DNA from: Paulinella micropora
Lineage: Eukaryota > Cercozoa > Imbricatea > Euglyphida
DNA length: 43,185 nucleotides
NCBI GenBank assembly: GCA_009731375.1
Contig: BJOX01000099.1
Span: forward strand, 599,949-643,133
Direction of reading: 5' to 3'
Under the pieces are notes generated by a model. That model saw only the letters and a program-made list of their open reading frames with translations, did no database searches and was not told the origin of the DNA. Numbering within the stretch: the first letter of the stretch is position 1; each line of letters starts with the position of its first letter. Positions 1 to 12,739 of this stretch are shown here, piece after piece. Position numbers and translations under genes: made by a program.

Positions 1-36
<36 letters not shown>

Positions 37-94
37 ATACACTCTTGCTCACTGTCTTGCAACCTGTCTAAACTTCAACCTACAATCACCCTTT

Positions 95-146
<52 letters not shown>

Positions 147-420
147 ATATACCTGTGCATTGGCCTGGCAGGCTTGGTTGCAAGATATATATATATATAT
201 ACATATATATATAATATATATATATTCATATATACATAATATTATTAACTACATACAATATTACCTGTGCATGGGTCTGGCAAGCTTGGTCGCAAGCTTC
301 CATATATGTATATACATACATACATATACATGGTATTATTAACTACATGACAATATTACCTTTAAGTTGGCTTGGCAGGCTTGATTGCAAGCTTCTAGCG
401 TATACCCTCCACACATCCTC
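1..420 (-). repeat. AT repeats with three copies of an exon 3' end
   Basis: (AT)n tracts surround three related islands at about 149-186, 262-302 and 351-401. Read on the minus strand, each encodes a variant of EACNQACQ followed by a donor-like GTAATATTG or GTATATC. They look like repeated copies of the 3' end of one exon and its donor, probably a downstream exon of the minus-strand metalloprotease gene, since the Cys-x3-Cys pattern resembles PAN/Apple modules. Which copy, if any, is used cannot be told. Confidence 0.4.
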
Positions 421-432
421 TATAAATAGATA

Positions 433-904
433 GATGAGATATCGACTAATGTCAGAAAAAAGGAGCTTCTGATTTCGTCAACCAAGGAAGTCTGTGGGTA
501 AAGTATTAACCCGATGCCCAGCTAAGCCGTGATGTTTGCACGGAAGGGACTGATACAGGCGATACCAAAGCTCCCTAGTACCAGGCGGGGCCAGGGCTCG
601 TTCCATAAGCGCCCCTTGCAGAACGAGCTCCCACCTCCATTACAGAGGACCCAGTAAGCAGATGGAGTTTCGAGACTGTTCGACAGTCTAGTATAAACCG
701 ACAGAGCACTGTGGGTTTTATTCCGGGCTCAACAAGCGAGAAAGGGCACCCTGAGGGAACAGGATTGTGCTTCCCGTCGCTATTTCGGCATGTGACTTAT
801 AGGCGTATGGCTAGGCACACATAAGGCACCCCACCACGGGCCCAGCACACCCACACCATCCCCTAATTCTCTGTCTGTCGACAGATGGCACCCATTTCAA
901 AAAG
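433..904 (+). repeat. Dispersed ~470-bp repeat, full copy 1
   Basis: It starts with GATGAGATATCGACTAATG directly after a GATA run and ends near CACCCATTTCAAAA. Almost the same sequence recurs at 29004-29474. Truncated copies lie at 980-1034, 17889-17947, 20405-20715 and 29690-29939. Every copy is bordered by GATA/TATC microsatellite or an assembly gap. No poly-A tail, LTR or clear Pol III promoter is visible, so its class is unknown. The minus strand has an open stretch containing [14 protein letters not shown], not recognised as a protein family. Confidence 0.8.
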
Positions 905-979
905 ACCAAGCCCAAGGGAGGGTCAGTGACACCTCAAGTGGCCTTGGTTCACTCCGTGGAGTAAGTGATGAGATCAACT

Positions 980-2755
<1,776 letters not shown>

Positions 2756-2760
2756 TAGAC

Positions 2761-2863
2761 CGACAAAGAACCGGTCGGCCCACTTGTTGCAGCCCGTCAC
2801 AGAGACTCCCCGGCCCGAACAGATGTAGGTGGCCTGCCCCGGGCCGGCCGAGAGATCTTGCAC
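2761..2863 (-). CDS. Exon: Cys-containing segment, PAN region
   Basis: A 103-base exon candidate lies between CTATAG and a GTCTATC donor. It reads from [15 protein letters not shown] to [12 protein letters not shown] with no stop; the other two frames are less protein-like or contain a stop. An acceptor-side echo (2935-2975) and donor-side echoes (2456-2508, 2186-2220) show the same splice-junction duplication seen at the other exons. It probably completes the PAN/Apple-like unit begun at 4151. The family assignment of this piece alone is weak. Confidence 0.5.
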
Positions 2864-2869
2864 CTATAG

Positions 2870-4092
<1,223 letters not shown>

Positions 4093-4151
4093 GAAACTCC
4101 GACAAGTTGTAGATGCGATACATGCATCATCACACTGCTTGAAGGTATAAC
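4093..4151 (-). CDS. Exon: PAN/Apple-like GYTFKQCDDACIASTTCRSF
   Basis: The acceptor ATTTAG precedes GTTATACC. The exon reads GYTFKQCDDACIASTTCRSF, with a first codon shared with the previous exon. The spacing Cys-x3-Cys-x6-Cys-x-x-Phe is the usual central part of PAN/Apple domains, which bind proteins or carbohydrates in extracellular proteins. The donor is uncertain: GTATAC after Phe gives phase 0, but the open frame runs on through VYSSDD into repeat. Acceptor-side echoes lie at 4255-4280 and 4330-4392. Confidence 0.6.
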
Positions 4152-4155
4152 CTAA

Positions 4156-4237
<82 letters not shown>

Positions 4238-4622
4238 GGATGGATGGATAGATACAAATTGCTTGAAGGTATATCCTGATATATGGATAGAAAGATAGGT
4301 AGGTACGTAGATAGATAATAGATAGACAAAAATCCGACAAGGTTGTGGACACAGGACAAGCATGATTGTATTGCTTGAAGGTACAAATCTAGATGCATAA
4401 GCAGGTAGGTAGTTAGGGACATAGGTAGGTCGGTAGGTCGGTAGGCAGATAGGTAGGTCGATAGATAGGTAAGGTCGGTAGGTAGTAGGTAGATACATAG
4501 GTAGCTAGATAGATAGATAGGGAACCTCGGTCGGCTCCGCCGACTACATTCGGCCGGTCCAGGATGGTGGTAGGTAAATAGGTAGGTAGGTAGATAGGTA
4601 GGTAGGTAGGTAGGTAGGTAGG

Positions 4623-4720
<98 letters not shown>

Positions 4721-4724
4721 TGTT
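4152..4724. repeat. GATA/GGTA microsatellite with echoes of two exons
   Basis: (GATA)n and (GGTA)n tracts contain two acceptor-side copies of the 4151 exon (one with a 1-base deletion before the CRIFVY-type end). At 4519-4566 lies a copy of the exon at 5459-5513, reading ILDRPNVVGGA on the minus strand. Confidence 0.8.
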
Positions 4725-5172
4725 TAATCTATGGGCGTGGCTTAGCTTGAAAAGCCATGGCCTCCTATACTACCCCCGGACAAGAACTTTCAGCACCGGC
4801 CAAGCTGCACACCAACCACTGTCTCGCTGTGGTTGGTGTCTGTGCCCAGTTCAAGCCGAAAGGTAGCCGAGCCCTTTTGAACTATACGGGACAACACTAG
4901 AACACTCCCCAGGAGCGCGTGCCCTAAGGAGATGATGCCATGAGCAAGTCGAGGTTTCAGGAGTTCACGCTCGTTGTGAGTTACCTTTCTACAACCCCGA
5001 CTTCATCAACCCTTTGCATCACGCCCCGACTTCATCAGCCATGGTCAGGAGTTGGTTGCCTGTTTAGCCCTTGCGCTGCGCGCGATTAACGGCGGACACA
5101 AAATCGTCATTGTAGGAGATAGTTAGATCTGAACCCTAGGCTGAGTTGCCAGTGGCAGAGACCGTCTCCAGG
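4725..5172. other. Unassigned non-repetitive island in an intron
   Basis: About 450 bases of balanced composition lie between two (GATA)n tracts. A short inverted repeat (CCAACCACTG...TGTGGTTGG) sits at about 4812-4840, and the segment CCCCGACTTCATCA occurs twice (about 4996 and 5026). No convincing exon or RNA gene is seen. Its position between phase-compatible exons makes it intronic; it could be a transposed element. Confidence 0.5.
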
Positions 5173-5458
<286 letters not shown>

Positions 5459-5513
5459 CTCCGTTGGCTCCGCCGACTACGTCCGGCCGGTCCAGGATGG
5501 CGGTATTGGCATA
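5459..5513 (-). CDS. Exon: linker to PAN region (ILDRPDVVGGA)
   Basis: A 55-base exon lies between GTCTCAAG and a GTCCCC donor and reads YANTAILDRPDVVGGANG plus one base, which completes Gly with the exon at 4151. Entry phase 0 matches the exon at 6285; exit phase 1 matches 4151. One alternative frame has a stop. A diverged copy at 4519-4566 conserves the frame. No domain is recognised in this stretch. Confidence 0.55.
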
Positions 5514-5807
5514 CTTGAGACAGTCTCCGGCCTATCAGTACATTACATAGATAGATAGTTACTGGCATATTTGAATGGATAGATAGAATGGAGATATAGA
5601 TAGGTGTTGGCATACTTGAGACAGTCTGCGACCTACCAGTACGTTACATAGATAGATCTATAGTTCTGGCATATTTGAATAGATACATAGATAGGTACTA
5701 AAATATTTGAGACAGTACCAGTACATATAGATAGATAGTTACTGGTATATTTGAATGGATAGATAGAAAGGTATTGGTATATTTGAGATAGTTGCCGGCC
5801 TACCAGT

Positions 5808-5903
<96 letters not shown>

Positions 5904-5997
5904 CTATCTATCTATCTATCTATTTGTTCCTTGGACAGTTGCCGGCCTATTAGTAAACAGATACGTGAAGTAAGGAACGAAATAGATAGATAGATAG

Positions 5998-6036
<39 letters not shown>

Positions 6037-6083
6037 CCTACCTACCTGTGCATGGGGACGGGCACGCTCCAGGGGGCGCATAA

Positions 6084-6156
<73 letters not shown>

Positions 6157-6284
6157 CATCTACCTGTGTGGGTACAGGCACGCTCCAGGGGGCGCTGGTG
6201 GTGGTGGTGGTGGTCGGGGATTTGATTGATAGATAAATAGACAGACAGATACTAATAGATAGAGATAGATAGATAGACATCTAC
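5514..6284. repeat. Acceptor-side and donor-side echoes with (GATA)n
   Basis: Between 5514 and 5960 at least four diverged copies of the intron end before the 5513 exon (ATACTTGAGACAGTCTCCGG and variants) alternate with short GATA tracts. At 6047-6078 and 6160-6225 there are two copies of the 3' end of the 6285-6364 exon with its donor CAG|GTAGATG. (GATA)n flips to (TATC)n at 5903 and near 6000. Confidence 0.8.
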
Positions 6285-6364
6285 CTGTGTGGGTACAGGC
6301 ACGCTCCAGGGGGCGCTGGTGGTGGTGGTCGGGGGTTTGGTAGTACTGCTAGTTGCGGTATCAC
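6285..6364 (-). CDS. Exon: Pro/Thr-rich linker
   Basis: An 80-base exon between CTATATAG and CAG|GTAGATG. It reads GDTATSSTTKPPTTTTSAPW then SVPVPTQ. Pro/Thr-rich segments of this kind are extracellular spacers and often O-glycosylated (family knowledge, not visible here). Entry phase 1 fits the exon at 7222, exit phase 0 fits 5513. Acceptor-side echoes: DTATGSS-type at about 6400-6425 and DLATSNTT-type at 7045-7075. Confidence 0.7.
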
Positions 6365-7155
6365 CTATATAGACGTAGACAAACACACAGTACATACTAC
6401 TACCAGTCGCGGTATCACCTTCATAGGCGGGACAAAACAAACAATATAATATATATATATATTTATACTATATATATATATATATTTCTATCTGTGGTGG
6501 TGGTGGTGGTGGTTGGAGGTTTTGGTCAAGTTGCCTCACGAGCTCAGCTCAAATCTGCCTCACAGCCAACAACCAACCACCGCCATTGCCCTAAGCAAAG
6601 CCTTTCACTTGCCTACAGCCTAATCAAGCATTAACCAGCCTTAAAGCAAAGGGGCAACCACGGTCACTCGTGGTCCGGTAAACCCCTGCTACGAACCCTT
6701 ACCCTGTTTGGTGTCCGGCTGTGAACGCGGCGTCCAATTTTGGACGTGTGACTTTGTCCACACTTATCATAGGATGGAACGCAGATAGCTACATACGAAC
6801 CGGACGAGACCAAGTACCACGCAGTTCTTTACGCATCTTGACAATTTCAAAAAGCTACTCACCGCGACTCAGGAAGGAGGCGACCGAGAATCTTTGTTGA
6901 TTCGGTAAACCTCGGTTCTTACTTCGAGCTTTTAGTTAAGGGTAAAAGCGGTGATTTCCTGGGCTCAAAATGACTCTAAAACGTCCAAAAGTGGACACTG
7001 CATGCAATATCGAACGCATAGGGTAAGGGTTAAATAACCATTGTGAAAGTCGTGTTGCTGGTCGCCAGGTCGACTAAGTTGATGTAGACAAACAAACAGT
7101 AGATACTAATAGAAAGATATGTTTTGTATATTTTCATGAGATTATAGATAAATAT

Positions 7156-7196
<41 letters not shown>

Positions 7197-7221
7197 TAAG
7201 TGAGTATGCGTGTTTGTGTAC
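6365..7221. other. Intron with a unique island and a conserved hairpin
   Basis: After AT repeats (6449-6485) and a GGT run (6495-6512), about 530 bases are non-repetitive. ACCACGGTCACTCGTGGT at 6657-6674 can fold as a hairpin and sits in a segment (about 6645-6692) that recurs at 36668-36718. An echo of the 6285-6364 exon lies at 7045-7075 and an (AG)n run at 7153-7197. No coding exon is seen. Confidence 0.6.
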
Positions 7222-7269
7222 CCACACACGCCCCGCTTTGACATGTCCCCGTACTCCCACATGGCACGC
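7222..7269 (-). CDS. Exon: Cys-rich GVPCGSTGTCQSGACVG
   Basis: The exon starts after TGCTTAG and ends at G|GTACAC, reading GVPCGSTGTCQSGACV plus the first base of a Gly codon. The pattern C-G-x3-C-x3-C is that of the end of ADAM-type cysteine-rich regions and related metalloproteases. Entry and exit phase 1 fit the neighbouring exons at 8544 and 6364. Five truncated acceptor-side copies (about 7346-7374, 7441-7474, 7523-7556, 7605-7638 and the flanks) carry the acceptor and the first ~32 bases, each followed by (TACA)n. Confidence 0.75.
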
Positions 7270-7294
7270 CTAAGCATAACATAACATACATACA

Positions 7295-7338
<44 letters not shown>

Positions 7339-7927
7339 TGACATGTCCCCGTGCTCCCACATGGCACGCCTAAGCATACATTACATACATACATTACATA
7401 CATACATACATGCATACATACATACATACATACATATTGACATGTCCCCGTACTCCCACATGGCACGCCTAAGCATAACATTACATACATACATTACATA
7501 CATACATACATACATACATATTGACATGTCCCCGTACTCCCACATGGCACGCCTAAGCATAGCATAACATAACATACATACATACATACATACATACTTA
7601 TTGACATGTCCCCGTACTCCCACAAGGCACGCCTAAGCATACATAACATACATACAACATACATACATACATACATACGTACGTACATACATATATACAT
7701 ATACATACATATGTACATACATACATACATATATACATATGTACATACATACATACATACATACATACATACATACATACATACATACATACCGATAAAT
7801 GTCATCATACATACATACATACATACATACATACAAACATGCATGCATACATACATACATACATACATGCATACATGCATACATACATACATACATACAT
7901 ACATACATGCATACATACATACATACA

Positions 7928-7959
<32 letters not shown>

Positions 7960-8019
7960 CCCGTAAGAGCATTTATAGGCTGCCCAGTGCTCGTGACCCA
8001 ACCTATGTATGTATGTATG

Positions 8020-8052
<33 letters not shown>

Positions 8053-8543
8053 GTATGTGTGTATGTATGTATGTATGTATGTATGTATGTATGTATGTAT
8101 GTATGTGTGTGTGTGCGCGCTGAGGTCGCCTAGTGCTAGTAACCCAACCTATGCATGTATGTATGTATGTATGTATGTATGTGTGTAAATGTATGTGTGT
8201 ATGCAGGTATGTATGTAGGTGTGTCCGTTTGTGTATTTGTATATATGTCTGTATGTATGTATGTATGTACGTACGTATGTATGTATGTATGTATGTATGT
8301 ATGTATGTATGTATGTGTGTATGTGTGTGTGTGCGCTGAGGTCGCCCAGTGCTAGTAACCCAACCTATGTATGTATGTATGTATGTGTGTAAATGTATGC
8401 GTGTATGTATGTACGTATGTATGTATGTATGTATGTATGTATGTATGTATGTATGTGTGTATGTATGTATGTATGTATGTGTGTATGTATGTGTGTAAAT
8501 GTATATATGTATGCATGCATGCATGTATGCATGGTGAAAGAAC
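7270..8543. repeat. (TACA)n then (TATG)n with exon echoes and an orphan unit
   Basis: (TACA)n to about 7960 with truncated copies of the 7269 exon, then (TATG)n to 8535. The flip at 7960-8005 is marked by an island whose core (GTGCTAGTAACCCAACCTATG) recurs at 8132-8152 and 8349-8369. This core has no visible parent exon. Confidence 0.85.
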
Positions 8544-8690
8544 CTTCCATGTTACTGCATACTCCACTAGATAGCATACAGCGAATTTTGCAAGGGTTGG
8601 TTGGATTCAGTCCGCAAAACTTGCCAAAGTTGCCCCAGAAATCACACATGGTTTGTTCACACTTCCCTTGATTACAAAAACCCGGAAACC
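8544..8690 (-). CDS. Exon: cysteine-rich domain of ADAM-like protein
   Basis: The largest clear exon of the C-terminal part (147 bases). The acceptor GGCTGCAG gives FPGFCNQGKC, then CDFWGNFGKFCGLNPTNPC and a Cys-containing end at SGVCSNME, with donor G|GTTCTT. Six regularly spaced cysteines and the FCNQGKC opening fit the cysteine-rich domain that follows the disintegrin domain in ADAM-like metalloproteases. Both boundary phases are 1 and fit the exons at 9163 and 7269. No echo of it is obvious. Confidence 0.8.
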
Positions 8691-9162
8691 CTGCAGCCAA
8701 AATGACAGCACACACACACACACACACAAAAAGATCCCTGCATAGATTTATACGTAGACATAATATTAGAATAATATATGTTATTTATGTACCTTCAAAA
8801 TCGTAGGTGACAGACGGGCGAGCGAAAGCGCAGACGCAGGAGTATGTGTGTATGTATGTATGTATGTACTTATGTATGTATGTATTTATGTATGTATGTA
8901 TGTATTATGTATGTATGTATGTATACATACATACATACATACATACATACACATAAATAAAAATATGTTTAAAGGAAAAGTGAAGAATTTCAGCCAGCTC
9001 AAATTTTGGCAAAAAAAAAACGTATCTTGCGGTGAAAAGACTAGGGTAGAATTCCGGCCACCCAAAGTTTTGTGCAAAAACAACGTATTCTGCGGTGAAA
9101 AATCAAATATTTCCAGGCCGAAATTTTTCACTCGTCCTTATCATATAAAATATAAAATATAC
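8691..9162. repeat. Intron: CA run, partial exon copy, TATG/TACA, 70-bp diverged duplication
   Basis: Holds a (CA)n at 8708-8728 and, at about 8791-8843, a diverged copy of the 3' half of the 9163-9222 exon with its donor (ARPSVTYDFEG versus SRPSVTCDFEG). (TATG)n flips to (TACA)n at 8842-8952. Two diverged tandem units around GCGGTGAAAA lie at about 9000-9135. Confidence 0.7.
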
Positions 9163-9222
9163 CTTCAAAGTCACAGGTGACAGAGGGGCGCGAGAAGGTA
9201 CAGTTGGAAGAACAACACTGGC
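9163..9222 (-). CDS. Exon: disintegrin-like, CCSSNCTF
   Basis: A 60-base exon between CTCTTAG and G|GTATAT. It reads QCCSSNCTFSRPSVTCDFE and shares codons with both neighbours (phase 1 and 1). CC-x3-C-x(n)-C is the signature second half of disintegrin-like domains. Eight copies of the ~40 bases upstream of its acceptor, without the exon body, are spread over 9236-10010. Confidence 0.8.
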
Positions 9223-9528
9223 CTAAGAGGCGGTCCTGGGGACTGCATTGAGCGCCTGAGAATGAGAGATACAGATGTATGTATGTATGTATGTATTATG
9301 TATGTATGTAAGCCTGAGAGGAAAATGATAGATACAGATGCATGTACGTATGTATGTAAGCCTAAGAGGGGGTCCTGGGGACTGCATTGAGCGCTTGAGA
9401 ATGATACATAGAGATGTATGTATGTATGTATGTATGTATGTATGTATGAATGTAAGCCTGAGAGGGGGTCCTGGGGACTGCATTGAGCGCTTGAGAATGA
9501 TAGATGTGTATGTATGTATGTATGCATG

Positions 9529-9559
<31 letters not shown>

Positions 9560-9715
9560 GCCTGAGAGGCGGTCCTGAGGACTGCATTGAGCGCCTGGGA
9601 AGGATAGATACAGATGTATGTATGTATGTATGTATGTATGTATGTATGTATGTATGTAGTATGTATGTATGTAAGCCTGAGAGGAAAATGATAGATACAG
9701 ATGCATGTATGTATG

Positions 9716-9746
<31 letters not shown>

Positions 9747-9794
9747 GCTTGAGAGGGGGTCCTGGGGACTGCATTGAACGCTTGAGAATGATAG

Positions 9795-9825
<31 letters not shown>

Positions 9826-10457
9826 TGTATGTATGTATGTATGTCTGTATGTCTGTATGTAAGCCTAAGAGGGGGTCCTGGGGACTGCATTGAGCGCTTG
9901 AGAATGATAGATACAGATGTATGTATGTATGTATGTATGCATGTATGTATGTATGTATGTATGTAAGCCTGAGAGGGGGTCCTGGGGACTGCATTGAGCG
10001 CTTGAGGTGGGTAGATGTAGATACAGATTACAGATGTATGTATGTATGTATGTATATGTAGGTAGGTAGGTAGGTAGGTAGGTAGGTATGTATGTATGTA
10101 TGTATGTATGTATGTATGTATGTATGTATGTATGTACGTATGTATGTATTAGGTAGGTAGGTAGGTAGGTAGGTAGGTAGGTATGTAGGTATGTATGTAT
10201 GTATGTATGTATGTATGTATGTATGTATGTATATCAATCCAGGTAGACAGATACAGATAGCAGCTAACGAAAAACAAATAAAGGCAACAGATACAGATAG
10301 ATAATACACACATACATACACACATACACACATACATACATACATACATACATACACACACACACATACATACATAAACACATACATACATACACACATA
10401 CATACATACATACATACATACATACATACATACATACATACATACATGTAATCTGAC
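9223..10457. repeat. (TATG)n array with eight acceptor-side copies
   Basis: A unit of about 45 bases (GGTCCTGGGGACTGCATTGA with flanks) recurs at about 9230, 9368, 9464, 9567, 9755, 9869 and 9970. Reduced versions lie at 9311 and 9673. Each is separated by (TATG)n. From 10050 there are GGTA and TATG blocks. The polarity then flips at 10240-10305 (unique island, ATACAGATAG twice) to CACA/TACA up to 10446. Confidence 0.85.
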
Positions 10458-10527
10458 CAATGGTAAGCTGGCAGCTGCTGCAGCATGTACAGCTTGTCCC
10501 TGATGCGCACTCACACTTTTCCCCAAC
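10458..10527 (-). CDS. Exon: disintegrin-like, CECASGTSCTCCSSC
   Basis: The acceptor ACGTAG opens VGEKCECASGTSCTCCSSC, followed by QLTIG and donor G|GTCAGA. Joined in phase 0 to the preceding CGNGIVE exon it gives the classical opening of a disintegrin domain (Cys-Gly-Asn-Gly-x-x-Glu, then Gly-Glu-x-Cys-x-Cys). Eight cysteines in 23 residues. No RGD-type loop is seen. Exit phase 1 fits the exon at 9222. Confidence 0.8.
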
Positions 10528-10581
10528 CTACGTTTAGTACAATAATTGATTATACTAGTCTTAAACTAAAGCATTTCCCCC

Positions 10582-10612
<31 letters not shown>

Positions 10613-10706
10613 AAAAAAAAAAAAAAAAANNNNNNNNNNGAGAAAGGAGAGAGAGAGAGAGAAAAGCAGACAAAGAAAGTTTCGACACACTGCAGCTGCC
10701 CAGGGA

Positions 10707-10760
<54 letters not shown>

Positions 10761-10797
10761 CAACAATGCCGTTGCCACACACAGCAGCGCTGAAAGA

Positions 10798-10834
<37 letters not shown>

Positions 10835-10845
10835 TAGAGAATACA

Positions 10846-10933
<88 letters not shown>
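10528..10933. repeat. (AG)n block with poly-C/poly-A, gap and two echoes
   Basis: A poly-C run (10577-10602) and poly-A border a 10-N gap at 10630-10639. (AG)n then surrounds two donor-side echoes of the 10934-11011 exon: a clear one at 10758-10795 (minus strand AAVCGNGIVE then GTCTCTC) and a degraded one at 10680-10706. Confidence 0.85.
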
Positions 10934-10935
<2 letters not shown>

Positions 10936-11011
10936 CAACAATTCCGTTGCCACACACGGCAGCGCTGCTGGCCAGAGAGAAGTGCTCGCATGAATCAACA
11001 ACACTGTTGAT
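10934..11011 (-). CDS. Exon: end of catalytic region into disintegrin (CGNGIVE)
   Basis: Exactly 26 codons between TATAG and GAG|GTCTCTC. It opens INSVVDSCEHFSLASSAAVC and closes GNGIVE, the conserved start of disintegrin-like domains in ADAM-type proteins. Entry and exit phase 0 fit its neighbours at 11642 and 10527. An acceptor-side partial copy lies at 11250-11300. Confidence 0.8.
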
Positions 11012-11420
11012 CTATACATATATACATGAATATATGAATACATACATACATGAATACATCAATACATGAACACATGAATACATAAATACATACATGCATA
11101 CAGACATACATACAGACATACATATACAGACACTACATGAATACATACATATATACATACATACATACATACATACATACATACATACATACAGACATAC
11201 ATACAGACATACATACATACATACATGCATACATACATACATACATACTGGCCAGAGAGAAGTGCTCGCATGAATCAATCACACTGTTTATCTATACATA
11301 TATACATACATATATACGTACATACATACGTACATACATACATACATACATACATACATACATACATTACATACATTACATACATTACATACATTACATA
11401 CATTACATACATTACATACA

Positions 11421-11451
<31 letters not shown>

Positions 11452-11641
11452 CATAATATTACACACATACATACATACATACATACATACACACATACAC
11501 ATACACATACATACATACATACATACATACATACACACATACATACATACATACACACGTACCCATACATAAGTACATACATACATACATACATACATAC
11601 ATACATACAAACATATATTACATACATATATACATACAGAC
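11012..11641. repeat. (TACA)n intron with one echo
   Basis: (TACA)n and variants, including a (TTACATACA)n stretch at 11366-11432. The only unique piece, 11249-11300, is a partial copy of the following exon (LARE/CEHFSLA region) with its acceptor. Confidence 0.9.
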
Positions 11642-11708
11642 CTCTCTGCACATTTCTTCTTTGAGGTACTTGGTGTGGAACTGGTACTCGCCGTTTAGTT
11701 TACCATCC
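11642..11708 (-). CDS. Exon: metalloprotease post-Met-turn segment
   Basis: A 67-base exon between TTGCTAG and GAG|GTCTGT. It reads DGKLNGEYQFHTKYLKEEMC then RE, after one base completing Gly. It continues the Met-turn exon at 14266 in phase 2, giving GIMDYGDGKLNGEYQF across the junction. Four further, diverged copies of this exon lie upstream in the same intron (12020-12110, 12185-12262, 12320-12352, 12470-12530). Confidence 0.8.
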
Positions 11709-12570
11709 CTAGCAATGAGATAGGTAATTACATGATAAGATTCTTTGGCTTAGCTTGGCTTGGCTTGGCTTAGCTTAGCTTAGCTTTAGCTTAGCTTAGC
11801 TTAGCTTAGCTTTAGCTTAGCTCAGCTTTAGCTTAGCTTAGCTTAGCTTAGCTTAGCTTAGCTTTAGCATTAGCTTTATCTTAGCTTAGCTTAGCTTAGC
11901 TTAGCTTAGCTTAGCTTTAGCTTTAGCTTAGCCTAGCTTAGCCTAGCTTAGCTTAGCTTAGCTTAGCTTAGCCTAGCTTGGCCTAGCTTTATATTTCTCT
12001 TTCTCTAAGTATCTACCCACCAATCTAACTGCACATTTCTTCTTTGCGGTACTTGGTGTTGAACTGGTACTCGCAACTCAGTTTACCATTCCTGTTAGTA
12101 AGATAGATAACCGGTATGATAAAACTCTCATCTTATCTGATATTATCTGATGCTATCTTTCTCTTCCTCTTTCTCTTGTCTTTATTATTTTTTCTTTTGC
12201 GTTACTTTTTGTTGAACTGGTACTTACAATTCAGCTTACCATCCCTATTAGTAAGATAGGTAATACATAATAAGATTCTTAGCTTATAGCATGTTTTATC
12301 TTATCTAAGCTTAGCTTAGCTCACCTTACTTGCCATTCAGCTTACCGTCTCTATCAGTTGCATAGGTCTAGTAAGCTTATTAGCTTATGTTATATTATGT
12401 TATTTTATCTCGGCTTAGCTTAGCTCAGCTTAGCTTAGCTTAGCTTAGCTTAAGATTTATATTTAGTTTGGTGTTGAACTGGTACTCGCCATTCAGTTTA
12501 CCGTTATTAGTAAGTTAGGTATGATAAGATACTTGTCTTGCTTACTAATACTTAGCTTAGCTTAGCTTAG
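11709..12570. repeat. (TTAGC)n tracts with four exon copies
   Basis: (TTAGC)n with TTTAGC variants (11745-11990, 12305-12330, 12410-12450, 12550-12575) separates four copies of the 11642-11708 exon. The copy at about 12028-12095 is intact as a frame (EYQFNTKYRKEEMC) and keeps an AG acceptor but has TTAGAT where the donor should be. The others are truncated or mutated. Confidence 0.85.
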
Positions 12571-12598
12571 CTTAGTCGATAGGTGACAAGGTGTAATA

Positions 12599-12735
12599 AT
12601 AATTTACCTTTTCATCATTTTCATATAATACATATTTCCACAGACCTGAAGGATTATCCTTAATTATGCTACAGTTTGTACCTAATCTGAAGTAATCAGG
12701 GGGAGTGTTAGGTAATAGATCGGTAACAGATATAG
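12599..12735 (-). CDS. AT-rich coding-like island inside an intron
   Basis: The minus strand reads LGTNCSIIKDNPSGLWKYVL then YENDEK up to a strong donor AAG|GTAAAT at about 12616. AG acceptors (CTTCAG, GATTAG) lie near 12692-12683. The codons are far more AT-rich than in the surrounding exons, and the exons on either side join perfectly without it. It could be an alternative exon, an exon of another gene, or chance. Not recognised. Confidence 0.35.
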
Positions 12736-12739
12736 TAAC

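Noticed and set aside
11745-11990. (TTAGC)n as a telomere-like repeat
   Set aside because: The unit is not a known telomere motif, the tract is short and irregular, and it lies inside an intron of the metalloprotease gene.
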